Notes under the pieces: generated by a model
What the model was told of the DNA's origin: nothing
The model's input: the letters and a program-made list of their open reading frames with translations, nothing else
The model's database searches: none
Shown here: positions 29,509-41,353 of the stretch, one piece after another
How the letters are laid out: the number at the start of each line of letters is the position of its first letter
Position numbering within the stretch: position 1 is the first letter of the stretch
Made by a program: the position numbers and the translations under genes
Assembly (NCBI GenBank): GCA_030407315.1
Contig: JALQPE010002123.1
Coordinates: 121,549 to 185,548 of the forward strand
Reading direction: 5' to 3'
DNA length: 64,000 bases
DNA from: Asparagopsis taxiformis
Lineage: Eukaryota; Rhodophyta; Florideophyceae; Bonnemaisoniales; Bonnemaisoniaceae

Positions 29509-32500
29509 ATGACGACTCCCACCATCCCGCCACTGAAATTTAACAATGCAAAATTCTGGCATCGCATGCTCCAAGCCGTCGCACACGACATTAATCTCGA
29601 CCAGTTTCTCGATGCCACACACACAGCACCACAAGACCAAGACCAGTTCGCAACATACAAGCGCGACCGAGAACGACTTACGATGATCATCCTGGCTAGC
29701 CTACCAGACGAAATCACATTTACACTCACAGACGAGCAACTCAAACTCTCCCCCTACCTCCTGACCCAACACGTACTTAACACGGTTAACGAACACACAG
29801 CCGTAGATCACAATCTTCTGGAGGCAAAAGCGCGTAACACCCACCTAACGTCACTTCACAACGCAGAAGAATACATACTGAAACACAAGGAACTCCGACT
29901 GTCCATGCGCAACGCAAATTACCCAAACATTAATGACGAACTGACGACCGTCAACTTCATGGTAAATGGAATCCAGGACATAGAAGAGCTCTTCCCTACC
30001 CACGACATGATGATCCAAAGCCCCCCTCCGACCATCTCCGAATTCTCCACTCGCCTACACAGGGTGATAAACAGCATCCAAGCCCGGAAACGACGCATCA
30101 CAAATCACGCTCCTCATCACCAACGACACGCTCACTTCATACACCGCCACCGCTTCCCCGTAGCAGCGCCCAGCACACAAAACACACCACACTGGCGCCA
30201 AAACCAAAAACTCAAGCCTACAACTGCCCGCACATGGTGCAACTACCACAACTCCGCATCGCACAGTAACAGCGAATGTCGCGCACAAAGATTCAACCGC
30301 AAGAACACATACAACGCTCACATGCTCTCCCCATTTCCCCCACCCGACAACATGACCACACCTGTCCACCCGGCTACAGCGCCCAATGCCGCCACACAAC
30401 AGTCGAACCACAGTGACGATGTTTCCGAATCCGAGCGTAAGTTCTACATCCTGGATTCAGGGGCTCACCCCACCCACCTCACACACCCCCACCCCCACAC
30501 CACACCACTAACACACACTCGCTACACACGCACTGCCGCCGACCGACGACACCCGGTCACACACTCCGGACCTATACAGATCCACACACCGGAGATGAAG
30601 CTGGATATTAACGATGCCATCGTCACGCCGGACCTTCGACACAACCTGGTCTCAGTCCACTCGCTAGCCCGCCGACATGGACCGGTCACATTCACCCCAT
30701 CTACGGCATATATCAGCACCAATGGCCGACAAAACACACGCAAAATAGCTTCATTCAACAATGGCCTTTACATCATCAACAATAAAACAACGGATTCCCC
30801 CTCACGCAATCACGTGTGCAACAACACCACGTCTCAATCCTCACAGGCACCCCGCACACGCCCTACAACCACTCCGACAACATACAACTCAAATCGAACG
30901 CGAACCAAACAGCAGGCGCGCACCAATAACAATTCTCACTCCACTCGCCCACCACTGCTGGACACCCCATCCCAGAATACACGATCTAAAACAAGAGCTC
31001 GAGACTGGGACAGGCCATGGCGCACGAGTCACACCTCTAAAACGACGACACCAAACCGCCAAACCAATTCCCCCACCACCACGACGCCAACAAACCGCAA
31101 ACCAACGACTCCCCCACCACCTCGCCCACAGCAAACCCTACCTCATACAGCCACACAAGCACCCAAACCGAACGACATAAACACAAAAACCGCCTCGGTC
31201 ACAAGTGCCAAACATGACCCAACCACCCCAACAAGGCAGACTCTGCCCAAAACACCCCAAGAACCCCAGCCACCTCTGGTCATCAGATTCAACGCACCTA
31301 CATCCTCTCCCCAGGCGATAACTACATCCCGGCCCCAGACAGCGACAGAGCGGAATCGCAACCCACTCTACGCATCCCACCCGGATGATCAACCACACCC
31401 CCGCCCACGACCTACACCTCCGGCTAGGTCACCCTAACCCACAAACAATTCGCCGTATGTGCCGGCACAAGTCCATACCAGCACTCGCACCATATGAAAA
31501 CCTAGTCATTCCCGACATGACTTGCAGTGCCTGCGCCATCGCCAAGATCAAAGCGGCCCACACAAACCAACCCCACACGACCACCAAATCGGCGAACACA
31601 TATCATCAGATGTATGCGGACCACTACCAACCACATCGATGCAGGGCAATCGCTATTTCGTCACTTTCATCGATACAAAAACGCGATACATCACTGTGTA
31701 CTTTATCCAAAACCGCACCTCCATTCCCAACATTACCATTCAACACATGGAATACGTACACACCATGCATGGTAAATACCCACGCTTCTTTCGATCGGAT
31801 AATGCCCGCGAATATACATCATCCGCTCTACAAAAACAACTTTCCCTTCGCGGCATAACCCACATAACCACAGCCCCCTACACACCACAACAGAACAGTA
31901 TAGCGGAACGTATCAACCACACTTTAATGGACACTGTCCGCGCCACTCTGACCCACAGCTCTTCGGATAATGCTAACTGGCAATACGCCATGATGGACGC
32001 AGTCTTCAAACGCAACCTGACTCTACACACAACCACCAACAAAATACCATACACCGAGTGGCACCAAATGACCCCGCGCATCCAACGCCTTTTCGCGTTT
32101 GGCCAGGTTGGCCACATACCGGTACAACAACCCAAAAACAAGCTGGACGACCGTGGCACCCTCGTACGATACCTTACAGCGTGTGACCAAGACAACATAC
32201 TAGTCGAAAACACCACCACACGACAACCAATTAAGATCCCGGCACTCGACTTCCACCCATACGTCACCACAACTGACCCCACTGCAACGACCACAATGGC
32301 GTTTCAGGCCAACGCCTACACACCTGCCCATGCACCCATACCACAGATTATCACCACCCAAACCCCCGCTCCGCCCAATCACCGTACGGCCCGCAAATAC
32401 CCCGACGCCCACCTCTGGGCCGAAGCTCATAACGACGAACTTAACAAGATCGACGAAATGCACGCCATCCGATGGATCCCCAGACACAATACACCCCCCA

Positions 32501-34136
32501 GATACGCCCCATTCCACTCACCATGACATACAAATACAAACGAGATGCCAATGGCCACATCGAAGAGCGTAAAGCTCGATGCGCCGTACGCGGAGACCGC
32601 ATGAAACCACACCTGCATTATGACCCAGACAGCACGGCGACATTCGCCGCAGACAAAACCACCATACGCCTCCTCCTAGCCCACGCAGCTGCACACAAAT
32701 TACACACAGAACACCTAGACATATCCTCCGCATTCCTTCACGAAAAATTCGACCACACCGAACCGGTCTTCGTACGGCAATACCCTTTATTTGATGGTAC
32801 CTTCCGCCACGACTCACAGGTTGGCCAACTCTGCGGGAACCTTTATGGCACCCGCCAAGCCGGTCGAATATTCTCTGATGGCACACGACAATTCCTCCAA
32901 AACTTAGGATACAAGCAGCTCAAATCCGACCCGTGTTTGTTCACTAAATCCACAACACACAACCAAATCATCGTCGCCACGACAATTGACGACTTCCTCA
33001 TATGCGCCACCGAACCACACCTCATCACAGACCTTTACGAGCAACTGAAAACCAAATACAAAGTCAAACGACTTGGCGCCCCCACAAAATACCTAAACTG
33101 GAAGATAACCCACCACCCCAATGGCATCCACATATCACAACCGCACGTAATCGACTCAATCATCACAAAAACGAAAATGCAAGACGCGAAACCAATCGAC
33201 CGTTTATACTCCGACGGCATCGACCTTTCTCCACCTACAGATGATGACGAAATTGACCTCACAACGGCAACCACATACCGCGAAACCCTGGGCGAACTGC
33301 GCTACTTGACAGACTCCACACGCCCCGACATCCATTTCTTTACAAACTCACTAGCGCGCGCGAACCACAAACCCACCGCCAGACACTGGAAACTGCTCAA
33401 GAGGCTAGTTCGCTTCCTGAAACACACAAAACACACTGGAATACAGATGCAGAACAATCCCACGGATGAAGTACTAACATCATACTCCGACGCTGACTTC
33501 GCGAACGACACATCTACCAGAAAGTCCATCTCTGGATCACTCCACACACTACACGGCGCACCGATACATTGGACGTCACAACGACAGTCTCTCGTAGCGA
33601 CTAGTACATGCGAAGCCGAAACTATTGCCGCTTCAGAAGCAGTACGACAAACAAACTGGCTCGGAGACCTCCTCAAAGAACTGAAACTCATCCACCCTGA
33701 CAAAGCTATCCTCACCTATATCGACTCCCAATCTGCCATAGCCATCGCGAAGAACACTGCGCCGACAAAACGCCGCAAGTTCATTGACATCCGACATCAC
33801 CACCTAATGGACAACGTCCAAGCTGGCCGGATCAATCTACAATACCTTCCATCACAGCAGATGCTGGCCGACATTTTTACAAAACCCCTAACAAAGCAAC
33901 CATTTCAACGACTCACATCATCTCTACAAATCAGCGAAGGACCTAACCAACGCACAACAATACCGCTCCCCGCCCCTGGGCGACAGGGGGAGTGTCAGCA
34001 CGCTAACTTAACCACACGTCGCCCAGCAACGACTCGCTATTGTCAGCACGCTAACTCAATAACCACAGTACGCACGGACAAATACACTAACAGACACTAC
34101 ACTGACAACAGGACAGAAAACGAGAACAGTACTTAA
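29509..34136 (+). pseudogene. gag-pol: Copia B gag-pol, three frameshifts
   Basis: From the ATG at 29509 gag runs intact through capsid-like sequence and a zinc knuckle of CX2HX4HX4C form (CNYHNSASHSNSEC), then into protease (YILDSGAHPTH) and linker, giving the ancestral single gag-pol frame. Against copia A the breaks are one extra C near 31400 (C5 instead of C4), one missing C near 31556 (C3 instead of C4), and one missing A near 32503. Between the first two the integrase zinc region is out of frame. Downstream frames carry the integrase core, reverse transcriptase and RNase H nearly identical to A. Either fresh mutation or homopolymer errors in the assembly could explain this pattern. Confidence 0.9.
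33993..34040 (+). repeat. 48-nt spacer carrying a second copy of the LTR terminus (copia B)
   Basis: The purine-rich GGGCGACAGGGGGAG (33978-33992) is followed at once by TGTCAGCACGCTAACT, and 48 nt later the real 3' LTR starts with the same 16 bases. GGGCGAC before and GTCGCCC after the first terminus could pair as a stem. Confidence 0.85.
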
Positions 34137-34193
34137 GGCCAATTAGAATAGGATCAGTAAACGGAGGAGGGCAAGGAGATTGTCCTTCTAACA
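34041..34193 (+). repeat. 3' LTR of copia B
   Basis: Differs from the other three LTRs of this family at three positions near 34165-34172. Confidence 0.93.
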
Positions 34194-36239
34194 ATTTAGG
34201 AGATGATATCTTTGGATGTATTTCTGATTTAGATATATTCCCCGTTTTGGTATGTGAAACTACCACCCCATTCCCTGAACCTAGTGACGAGGCCATTATG
34301 TAAAAACTGAGGGCGCTACCTCCAATTACGGCCCTCCCAGATTCTCGTCATCAAGGGTTCCACCACCCATAGACAGCGAGTGCTTTACTTGAGTTAAACA
34401 TAGGATGTAGTAAATCAGTTTATGAGTGTGAGGAGAAACTTCTACAGCTTGACAACTACGTTGTAAATCTTGACGACGTCGCGTCTAGTACAAGAAATTC
34501 GATGAGCTTCAACCTACTGATATTGGAGAGATTGAGGAAACGATACTTTCCCCCCAGATATTTTGAGATTGATGAAATATTTTTTGCTTGAACATTGCAC
34601 AGGCATGATTTCCGACAAAATGGGCGTCGGCGTCCGGTGGTGGGTATTCGGACTCAGGATACTTTGCAGACCTCTGATAGTCCAATGCTATCTCCATGAC
34701 CCCTGCGTTACCAGTTCAAGTAGTCATCGCAAGCGTGGGGCAGCCGTCAAAGAGGATTTCGATGTATTCTTTACGACACCAGCCGATTACATCGCGTCGT
34801 GCGATTTACCGACAAGGCCAGTTGAATACTTGGCTCGATTGACAGGTATGGCAAGTTTATCTCATTTCAGACATGAGAAAGATCGCGACCATGCCACAAC
34901 AAGTAATCAGCGTGGTTCGATGCTGGCCAGGGCGTTAGTCGGCGATGTCTCATCAGCACTGTATCTGCCTGGCATCATGCACCATTCCATTCTACATTAA
35001 AGTGGAATGGTGTATGGTTGAATGTGATCGACAAATCAGAACAAAGCATGAGTCACGCCATCCCGCATCGATTCCATTAAACAGTCGTCACATTGGACGC
35101 CGCGTGATGCGCAAGAGATGATACAAGCTCGCAGCGGAATTTGCACTGCAACTGTTGGAACTGACTGCACTTCTCAATCAAGCACGGCCCGTCACCGATG
35201 TAGATTGGTTGATTTCGACGCGGTAACACTATCCCATCGCGGCGAGTCCACCCACCGAGAACGCGCTTGTGCAGTATTCATTCGCAACTGTTTAATCATC
35301 CTATTCCTCGTCTCGTATTCCAATACACCGTTTGGAAGGTGATCCATCCTTATCAGTATATCTTGCGTCACTATTCTACGCTATATCACACCATCGCCCC
35401 CACGAACGGCTATATCCGGCAGCTCCTCCACTCTCCAGCTGTTGCAATGCCTCTATAATTCCGTCCCTGACCTTCTCGACAATTCAATTAAGATACCTTC
35501 TCTGCAGTGCTAGTCCCATTTGTAACTCGCTCCGTATTCTCGATATCAGTCAAACACCTCAATGACTGCCGAGACCTCAGAAAATCCGCCATCCCGTACG
35601 CCTGTTCTTCTACAATTTGCTCTAGAAATCCCTCCACCGCAAACACGCCCTCGTCATCGTTTAGAGGCCTGAGCAGCATACTCTTATCCCTGCAGTCACC
35701 CAATATCAACCACCATAACATGATAACAGAAGTCACTGTTCGTTTGCCGCGCGCATAATATCGCTCCGAAAAGTACATCAGTTCCTTCAGCGTTAATTTG
35801 CGTGTGCACAAATGCCCTGTAACCACGGGTGACACGCAGCTTGTACAACGAAACGGCAATGGAGAAAGTATCCGTGGCGGCGTGAGTGACGAAGACGTCA
35901 TATGCTTCGCCCACTTCAGTGCCGCATCTGAGTGCTCGGGCGCGTCTTGTGATGAGGGCAGGTGTAGTTATGGGAGGAGCGGTAGAGGAATTGACGTCCT
36001 GTCGGACGCTATTCTCTCGTAGTCCGGCTCTCGTTCATGTAACGGCTCGCTTGAAAACAGATGGCACGACAGAGACTTGTTGATTGTCGAATCCAGCCTG
36101 ATTGGCTGCGCATCTGCGAAAACTGAGAGCACGCTGCTATCCTAACTAAAGCCTTGCGATACAAAACGTCGCCCAGTTTGGTCGCGTGCACCTTCTGATT
36201 CAATACGCGCGGCGAGTGCGGAGGGAGACCATGCTGGCC
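34194..36239. other. Intergenic; weak coding signal at 35488-35914 (minus)
   Basis: Two overlapping minus-strand frames (35901-35488 and 35914-35696) could be joined into one degenerate gene: one reads GYRAFVHTQINAEGTDVLFGAIL and the other continues DDEGVFAVEGFLEQIVEEQAYGMADFL. I cannot identify a family, and no frame is open across the whole. The rest holds only short frames. CACGTGATCA-type and other short palindromes are not distinctive. Confidence 0.25.
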
Positions 36240-37763
36240 GGGTGTTGAAGGCAATGCGCAATGGTGCATATCGGGGAGTGAGTGCAACGGTTCACCATTG
36301 CTTGTGTGAAAGACATGCACAACACATCGGTGGTTCTCAATGACGACAATGGCTCGGCGGTCGTTTAATAAAACGGGGTTTGAGGAGGAACATCTGTGGC
36401 ATTGGAGCCCAAAACAGCACGATTGTTGGCGGTGGACACGTCATCCACGTTGCATATTCCTAGTAGACGCGTTTTGCATTGAAAATTCTAGATTCATCTC
36501 CGATCTCTTCCTCTCGTCATACAGTTACAACAAAGCACTGTTGAAGGACATATTTGGGCCCGAACCCTGTTCAGCCATGGCGAATGTTGTACCAGCGCTG
36601 GCAGTAGCTGGCGTTGAGAGGCGCGCTGGGTACTGGGACATCCGCACAGAGCGGAGCTGATTGGTCAGGGAGGAGAAGAGGTCAAAGACCGAGGCGTCAC
36701 ACACATGATGACATAATGCTTGTGCAGCCAATCATTTGGAGTCCGCGTTGTAGATATTGCGGTAAACAAGCACTCGTATTGTTGGGAACCAGTCGTCTCC
36801 CATGTGTGCCATCTCTCCAGAACAAGTTCTGTCCTGTGCTGAACGTTCTCAACTGCTCTGCAGCCAACAAAGCCGCAATGAGTGGCAGCCTGGTTCGAAA
36901 TTAACCGCGTCGTCAGATTACGGTCAACAATGCTGGTTGAATAAAAAACGTGGCCTGCTAGTATAACTTTCGAAAAAGTACCTATCATAGGGCCCTAATG
37001 AATCATGATGAGAAAGACAAGTTGTACTACTTCCGTAACGATGCGCGCTGGAGCGCAGAGGACCTTAAAGACTCCCGAAATAGCTCATACTCTTGCGAAA
37101 TAGTATTTCCAGAGTCTAACGGGGTTCGTTTTATTCGCCATGTCTGTGTATTGGCCGTACACCCGTATGGAGAACATTTTCTTTGCGTTTTTCATGGTTT
37201 AGTCTTTTCCGCACTCTTTGGTCCCAGCTCAGCTCTCGTCTTTCATCAAGAGCTCAATTCCTCAACATGTCTGGCGGCGGTTTACTCCATGAAGCGAAAA
37301 GCGGAGATTTCTCTCGCGGTATCGCAGCCTACTGAATTCGCTGAAAGCGCATTGTGTATGCAGTGTTGCGTGTATAGCAAGAGCGTACCGTCGCGAATTA
37401 CCCTAAACTGTGTACACCTAATCTGCTACATTTGCGAGCGGAGTCATAAAGAAGTTTTCGAACGCTTGGGGCGTATCGGATGCACTTGTAATACGCGTGT
37501 ATAATGTTCCAGCTCGCGTGTGAGAGGTGCTTTTTCCGGATACATCTCATGTATGTCACAAATTTATTGGACAAGAGCAGCTAGTACGAATATAGTTTTT
37601 CGCTTCGACAAGTTGTGTCCAGCGTTTCAAGGCAACCATCCTACTAGCTTGTATTTCAGGAATCCCAATATAACAAACGAACCTTGTCGACTATCTCACC
37701 GGGCTATTGCAGAAACTTTCAACGGCGGCCTTCCAGTTTTCCACTCCATTGTGACACCAAAGC

Positions 37764-39053
37764 ATGGGACACTTCGGCCCAAAGAAATTTCCTATATATG
37801 TATACTTGGTCTTAGCTTTTCTCTATTGCACGACAAGTTCAACCGCTTCCAGCCGTCATCATGCTGATACAAGTGTACTGGAAACTTAACACAATCCACC
37901 AAAAGACGTATGAGGAAATCAAGAAATGTTCAAATCTCGCAAAGACATCCCAAACAAACCCGTTTGGAATCAAAGGTACTTTCACAAACTAGTGAATCGC
38001 ATCCACCACCTTCGACACAACCCCACAGAGGATACTGGCCTCCAACACATAAACCGCCAAGCCAATGGTTTTAGTGGTGACCGGCGACACAGATGCAGAT
38101 TGCGTGGAACCACGAAAGTGCATTGCTATAAGAAGATGAAGAGATAGTGAATTGCAATGATTCTGGAGAGAGTGTATCTGCTTACCAGAAGCACTAACTG
38201 ATTCGGTGTGCTCATGTAATAATCTGGAATGTCTTGATTGGGATGTTGTGTCGGTGTAGGAGACGAAGGTGGTTCCTTGTGCGTTGCAACTGATAATGAA
38301 AATTCACACCGCTAGAATGCATATCTCATCTCCATCTCCGTCAGTTTCTGAATCTCTCGGCCAGGTGAAGGAAATTCATTCACCGGCGATCCATGTGAAG
38401 TTATTAATCTCGACTGTGCAGGTGGGCGAGTGTGTGTTGATAGAGTGAACGATGAAACAGTACCTTGCGCCAGTCCGTTCGGATGTTTCTGTATTCCTAT
38501 CAATCGGAATGACCTTTTATGTTCGTGCGAGAATCCAGAATGTCTAGAAGGAGATAGGTGTTCGGATATTGCAGACGGTATAATCGGATGTGGTTCCATC
38601 AACCAGGAAGAATTCTCTCCTATAGCCTGTGAGACTGCCTCTGCCTCTCCGTCTCCTGGACCTTCTGGACCGATAATTACGCAGATAACAAGACCACCGC
38701 CTCCGCGGCCACCCCTCCTGATTGTATCGATGCTAAGGCTCTTCACACATGGATAGATTGCAAACTGCTGTATGAACCACATGTGGTCAGTCGAGTTCTC
38801 TGCGACAAATTTGGTAGTTGTGCTACTGCTGGGGCATATTGTTTTCTACAAAGGCACACCGATGATGATGATGAAGTATTGCGAAAAAGTTGGGTGTGAA
38901 TCACGAGTCATTGAGGTGAACAGCCCTCGATATCAACGAGGAATGCGCTTACCTTCGAAAACTGCTGACTTGGAGTACAGTGTTTTTGCTGCAAGATATG
39001 GCACAAGAGCAGAAGAGGTAGCACTGGTCACCGCTATTCGTCTTGGGCTTTGA
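37764..39053 (+). pseudogene. Secreted Cys-rich protein, decayed copy 1
   Basis: This is the counterpart of the intact gene at 53456-54751, from the same ATG context to the same C-terminal AARYGTRAEEVALVTAIRLGL. Small indels break it repeatedly: after NGFSGDR, within the first Cys module, in the Ser/Pro linker, and before the C-terminal domain. The second Cys module is still readable (VCVDRVNDETVPCASPFGCFCIPINR). Its last third carries amino-acid changes concentrated between the module and the linker, so it is a diverged paralogue and not only a sequencing artefact. Confidence 0.82.
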
Positions 39054-39231
39054 TGAGGGTCTAGCTGGGTTATCATAGAGCATGTAAGACCGATCTGTCT
39101 GTTTTGGAAAACACTAGACGTCAAGCTGGGAGAGTGAAATATGTCAACGTCGTGGAGTGCCAACGTTATTAGCCGTATTATAATTTAACTATGGGAAGGG
39201 TGTAGTACGAATTGTTTCTCAGCTATCTATG

Positions 39232-39354
39232 TTAGACTATAAAGAATGTTGTGCATGCGCAGACACTAGAGTTGGCATGTCGCCTGGTATGGATAATCCC
39301 AACGGAGCCGGAGCCGATTGGCCAGGGAGGAGAAGAGGGGATTATGAATATCCC
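39232..39354 (+). repeat. Short MITE-like repeat
   Basis: About 120 bp from TAGACTATAAAGAATGTTGTG to GAATATCCC. It recurs in inverse orientation at 52124-52272 and, truncated, at 54919-54995. Confidence 0.6.
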
Positions 39355-39588
39355 GGTGTTGAAGGCAATGCGCAATGGTGCATATCGGAGGAGTGAGTGC
39401 AAGGTTTCACCATTGCTTGTGTGAAAGACATGCACACACATCGGTGGTTCTCAATGACGACAATGGCTCGGCGGTCGTTTAATAAAACGGGGTTGAGGAG
39501 GGAACATCTGTGGCATGGAGCCCAAAACAGCACGATTGTTGGCGGGTGGACACGTCATCCACGTTGCATATCCTAGTAGACGCTTTTG

Positions 39589-39718
39589 TGATGTAGAATG
39601 AGACGGGTATCAACCTGATGATCATTTACTCCGTCGGCGCTGTTGTCCACGTGCCGGTTTAAATACTAGTGTATGTTCCTACTGTAATTGTATGTATGAT
39701 TAGTATGATCACCGATGA
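39589..39718 (-). repeat. 3' LTR of copia T
   Basis: Matches 51891-52018 with two single-base indels, except that its outermost 7 bases are replaced. A TTTAAA promoter-like box is near 39659. Confidence 0.85.
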
Positions 39719-39767
39719 CGAAGTCTTTCGGAATCATGACGCGAAATATCGGATTGATCATCCGACA
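39719..39767 (-). repeat. 49-nt spacer with displaced LTR terminus (copia T)
   Basis: Minus strand TGTCGGATGATCA at 39767-39755 is the exact start of the 5' LTR, but here it stands 49 nt away from the LTR body, to which it is linked by the shared TGATCA. Confidence 0.75.
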
Positions 39768-40045
39768 GTCGCCGCGCGGCGTGATGGTGGAAAGGCTGAG
39801 TAGTTGGACTTGTTGGCGGAATTGCGCCGGTTTGAGTGCTTTCGTTAGAACGTCTGCAGCGTTTTTGTTGGAGGGAATGTGTGTGACTGTGATTTTTCCT
39901 GTGCGATTTGTTCTTTGAGGTAGTGATATTTCACGTCTATGTGCTTAGATTTAGGCGTTGGGTGAGGATATAAGCGGTGGTAAATGCTCCTGCGTTGTCC
40001 ATATATGCACTGTTGGTGTGGCCTCTGGATGTTGAAGGTCTGACA
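39768..40045 (-). pseudogene. Copia T RNase H end (distal part beyond the insertion)
   Basis: In one minus frame the end of the copia polyprotein can be read: an RNase H site with YMDNAGAFTTAY, then HIPSNKNAADVLTKAL and a C-terminal QVQLLSLSTI. It is the continuation of the frame interrupted at 47245, after a one-base shift near 40005. Confidence 0.8.
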
Positions 40046-40055
40046 GTAGATTCCG

Positions 40056-41353
40056 GGGGCGCGAACAATCTACCCCCGGTAGAACGGGTATACTGTAGGC
40101 GATTGTACTGTTGGTCCCCCTATTGTAGCCAACCAAATTGTTTCGTCCCTCAAATTTTGGCTGATCTCTCCACCAATATATGTTTCGTCCCTCAATTGGC
40201 AGACTTTTACGCATTCCTATTGGCTGTTCCCCAAAAATTTAAAAAAACTACTGAAAAAACGACCATTGAAATACCGCCGTCTATCGGGCCTTCTCGCTCG
40301 TGGGCCGTCGCCGCCCGATCTACCGTGACAAAAACCCCGTGACCAGTCGCGATCCTCACTTTGACTTTCCCCAAAACCAAGTTCTATATTTCAGCTTTTG
40401 CCGTCCCTGTGGTTCAATTTCCTGAAACTATTACTATCTTTCGCTCGCACAAAAAAACAGCTCTCCGTCGACCAGTTTCGCCACGTCATCGTCTGGACCT
40501 CCAAAAGTGCCCCCCACGAATGTGGACCACTATACACATGGGACACACAACGAAATGCATATTGGTACCTCTCGAGATTCATCAGCCCGCCCAGTCACTG
40601 AAAACCCACCCTAGATCCCACTTCCATCTTTTCCACGCACCGTCAATTGACGTTTTTGCGTCAACGAAGCACGTCGTGACCACCCTTCGACACATCGACA
40701 CAAACCACACAAATCGTGCGCGAGACGATCGGCGCTTTTGCGACTGTTTGTGACAGATTGGATTCCATCCAATCTCTGGCGCGAAGGCATTCTCCACGAA
40801 ACATCCAAAAACAAAACCAGAAGCGCATTGAGTATTCTTACAGAAATTTTGTGCCACTCTAGTCTTGTTTCAGACAGAGATTCTCTCAAATCAGAACTAT
40901 CAAACGGGACACAAGTGATATTCGATTATACTCCCAGCATCTGGCTTCATTCCTTCCACACTGGCATTACACGTCTTCAGGCTTGATTGGGACAGCGCAT
41001 TTTCTGTAGCGTATGAATGAAACTTACGAAGAAGTATAAAAATGGAGAAAATGGGTGTCAATCTCTGTCGTACTGGTTACCATCGCATCAAGGCATTTGA
41101 GGAACTTTTGAGGAGCTTGGGAATAGAATGCACTGCGAATGAGAGGAATGCGCTTCAAAGGTATTTGGAAAAAGTGACGGACTCCTGGAGGCGTAGCGAC
41201 TTCACTAAACCGTGGTATGAGTATTCTTTCCCAGGTTCAATGATAGATGATCATCTTTTGTTAGCTGGAATGGTGGAATACGACTTGGAAGAGAATACGA
41301 TCGCCCTCGGATGTAACAGTGCACAGTTTTTTATGGCCGGTGCAAAGAACTAT
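40056..41353 (+). repeat. Left terminal inverted repeat (1298 bp)
   Basis: Inverse of 45939-47234. It contains the whole 5' flank of the transposase gene and its first 104 codons. Confidence 0.94.

Larger units (their letters stand above)
29315..34193 (+). mobile_element. Ty1/copia retrotransposon B, sister of A, opposite orientation
   Basis: LTRs of 153 bp lie at 29315-29467 and 34041-34193. Unlike copia A, the flanks share no target duplication (GAGGA before, ATTTA after), and the 3' LTR has three substitutions clustered within about 10 bp. Gag is complete, pol has three single-base indels. Together with A it forms a 4-5-kb inverted repeat separated by about 9 kb. Confidence 0.93.
36240..39354. 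repeat. Tandem duplication, copy 1 (about 3.1 kb)
   Basis: The unit starts GTGTTGAAGGCAATGCGC and includes an upstream region, the Cys-rich gene and a short MITE-like repeat. It recurs as copy 2 at 39355-39588 plus 52019-54995. The two copies differ by many one- to four-base indels and by clustered substitutions in one stretch of the gene. Confidence 0.88.

Noticed and set aside
30055..31398. Several long open frames on the strand opposite to copia B (and their mirror set in copia A at 16331-18904)
   Set aside because: They are antisense to a Pro/Thr/His-rich gag-pol with strongly biased codons, which leaves the complement open; their Trp/Gly/Val-rich composition fits this.
34563..35000. Plus-strand frame of 145 codons
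   Set aside because: The amino-acid composition is unremarkable and there is no relative in the window; not distinguishable from chance.
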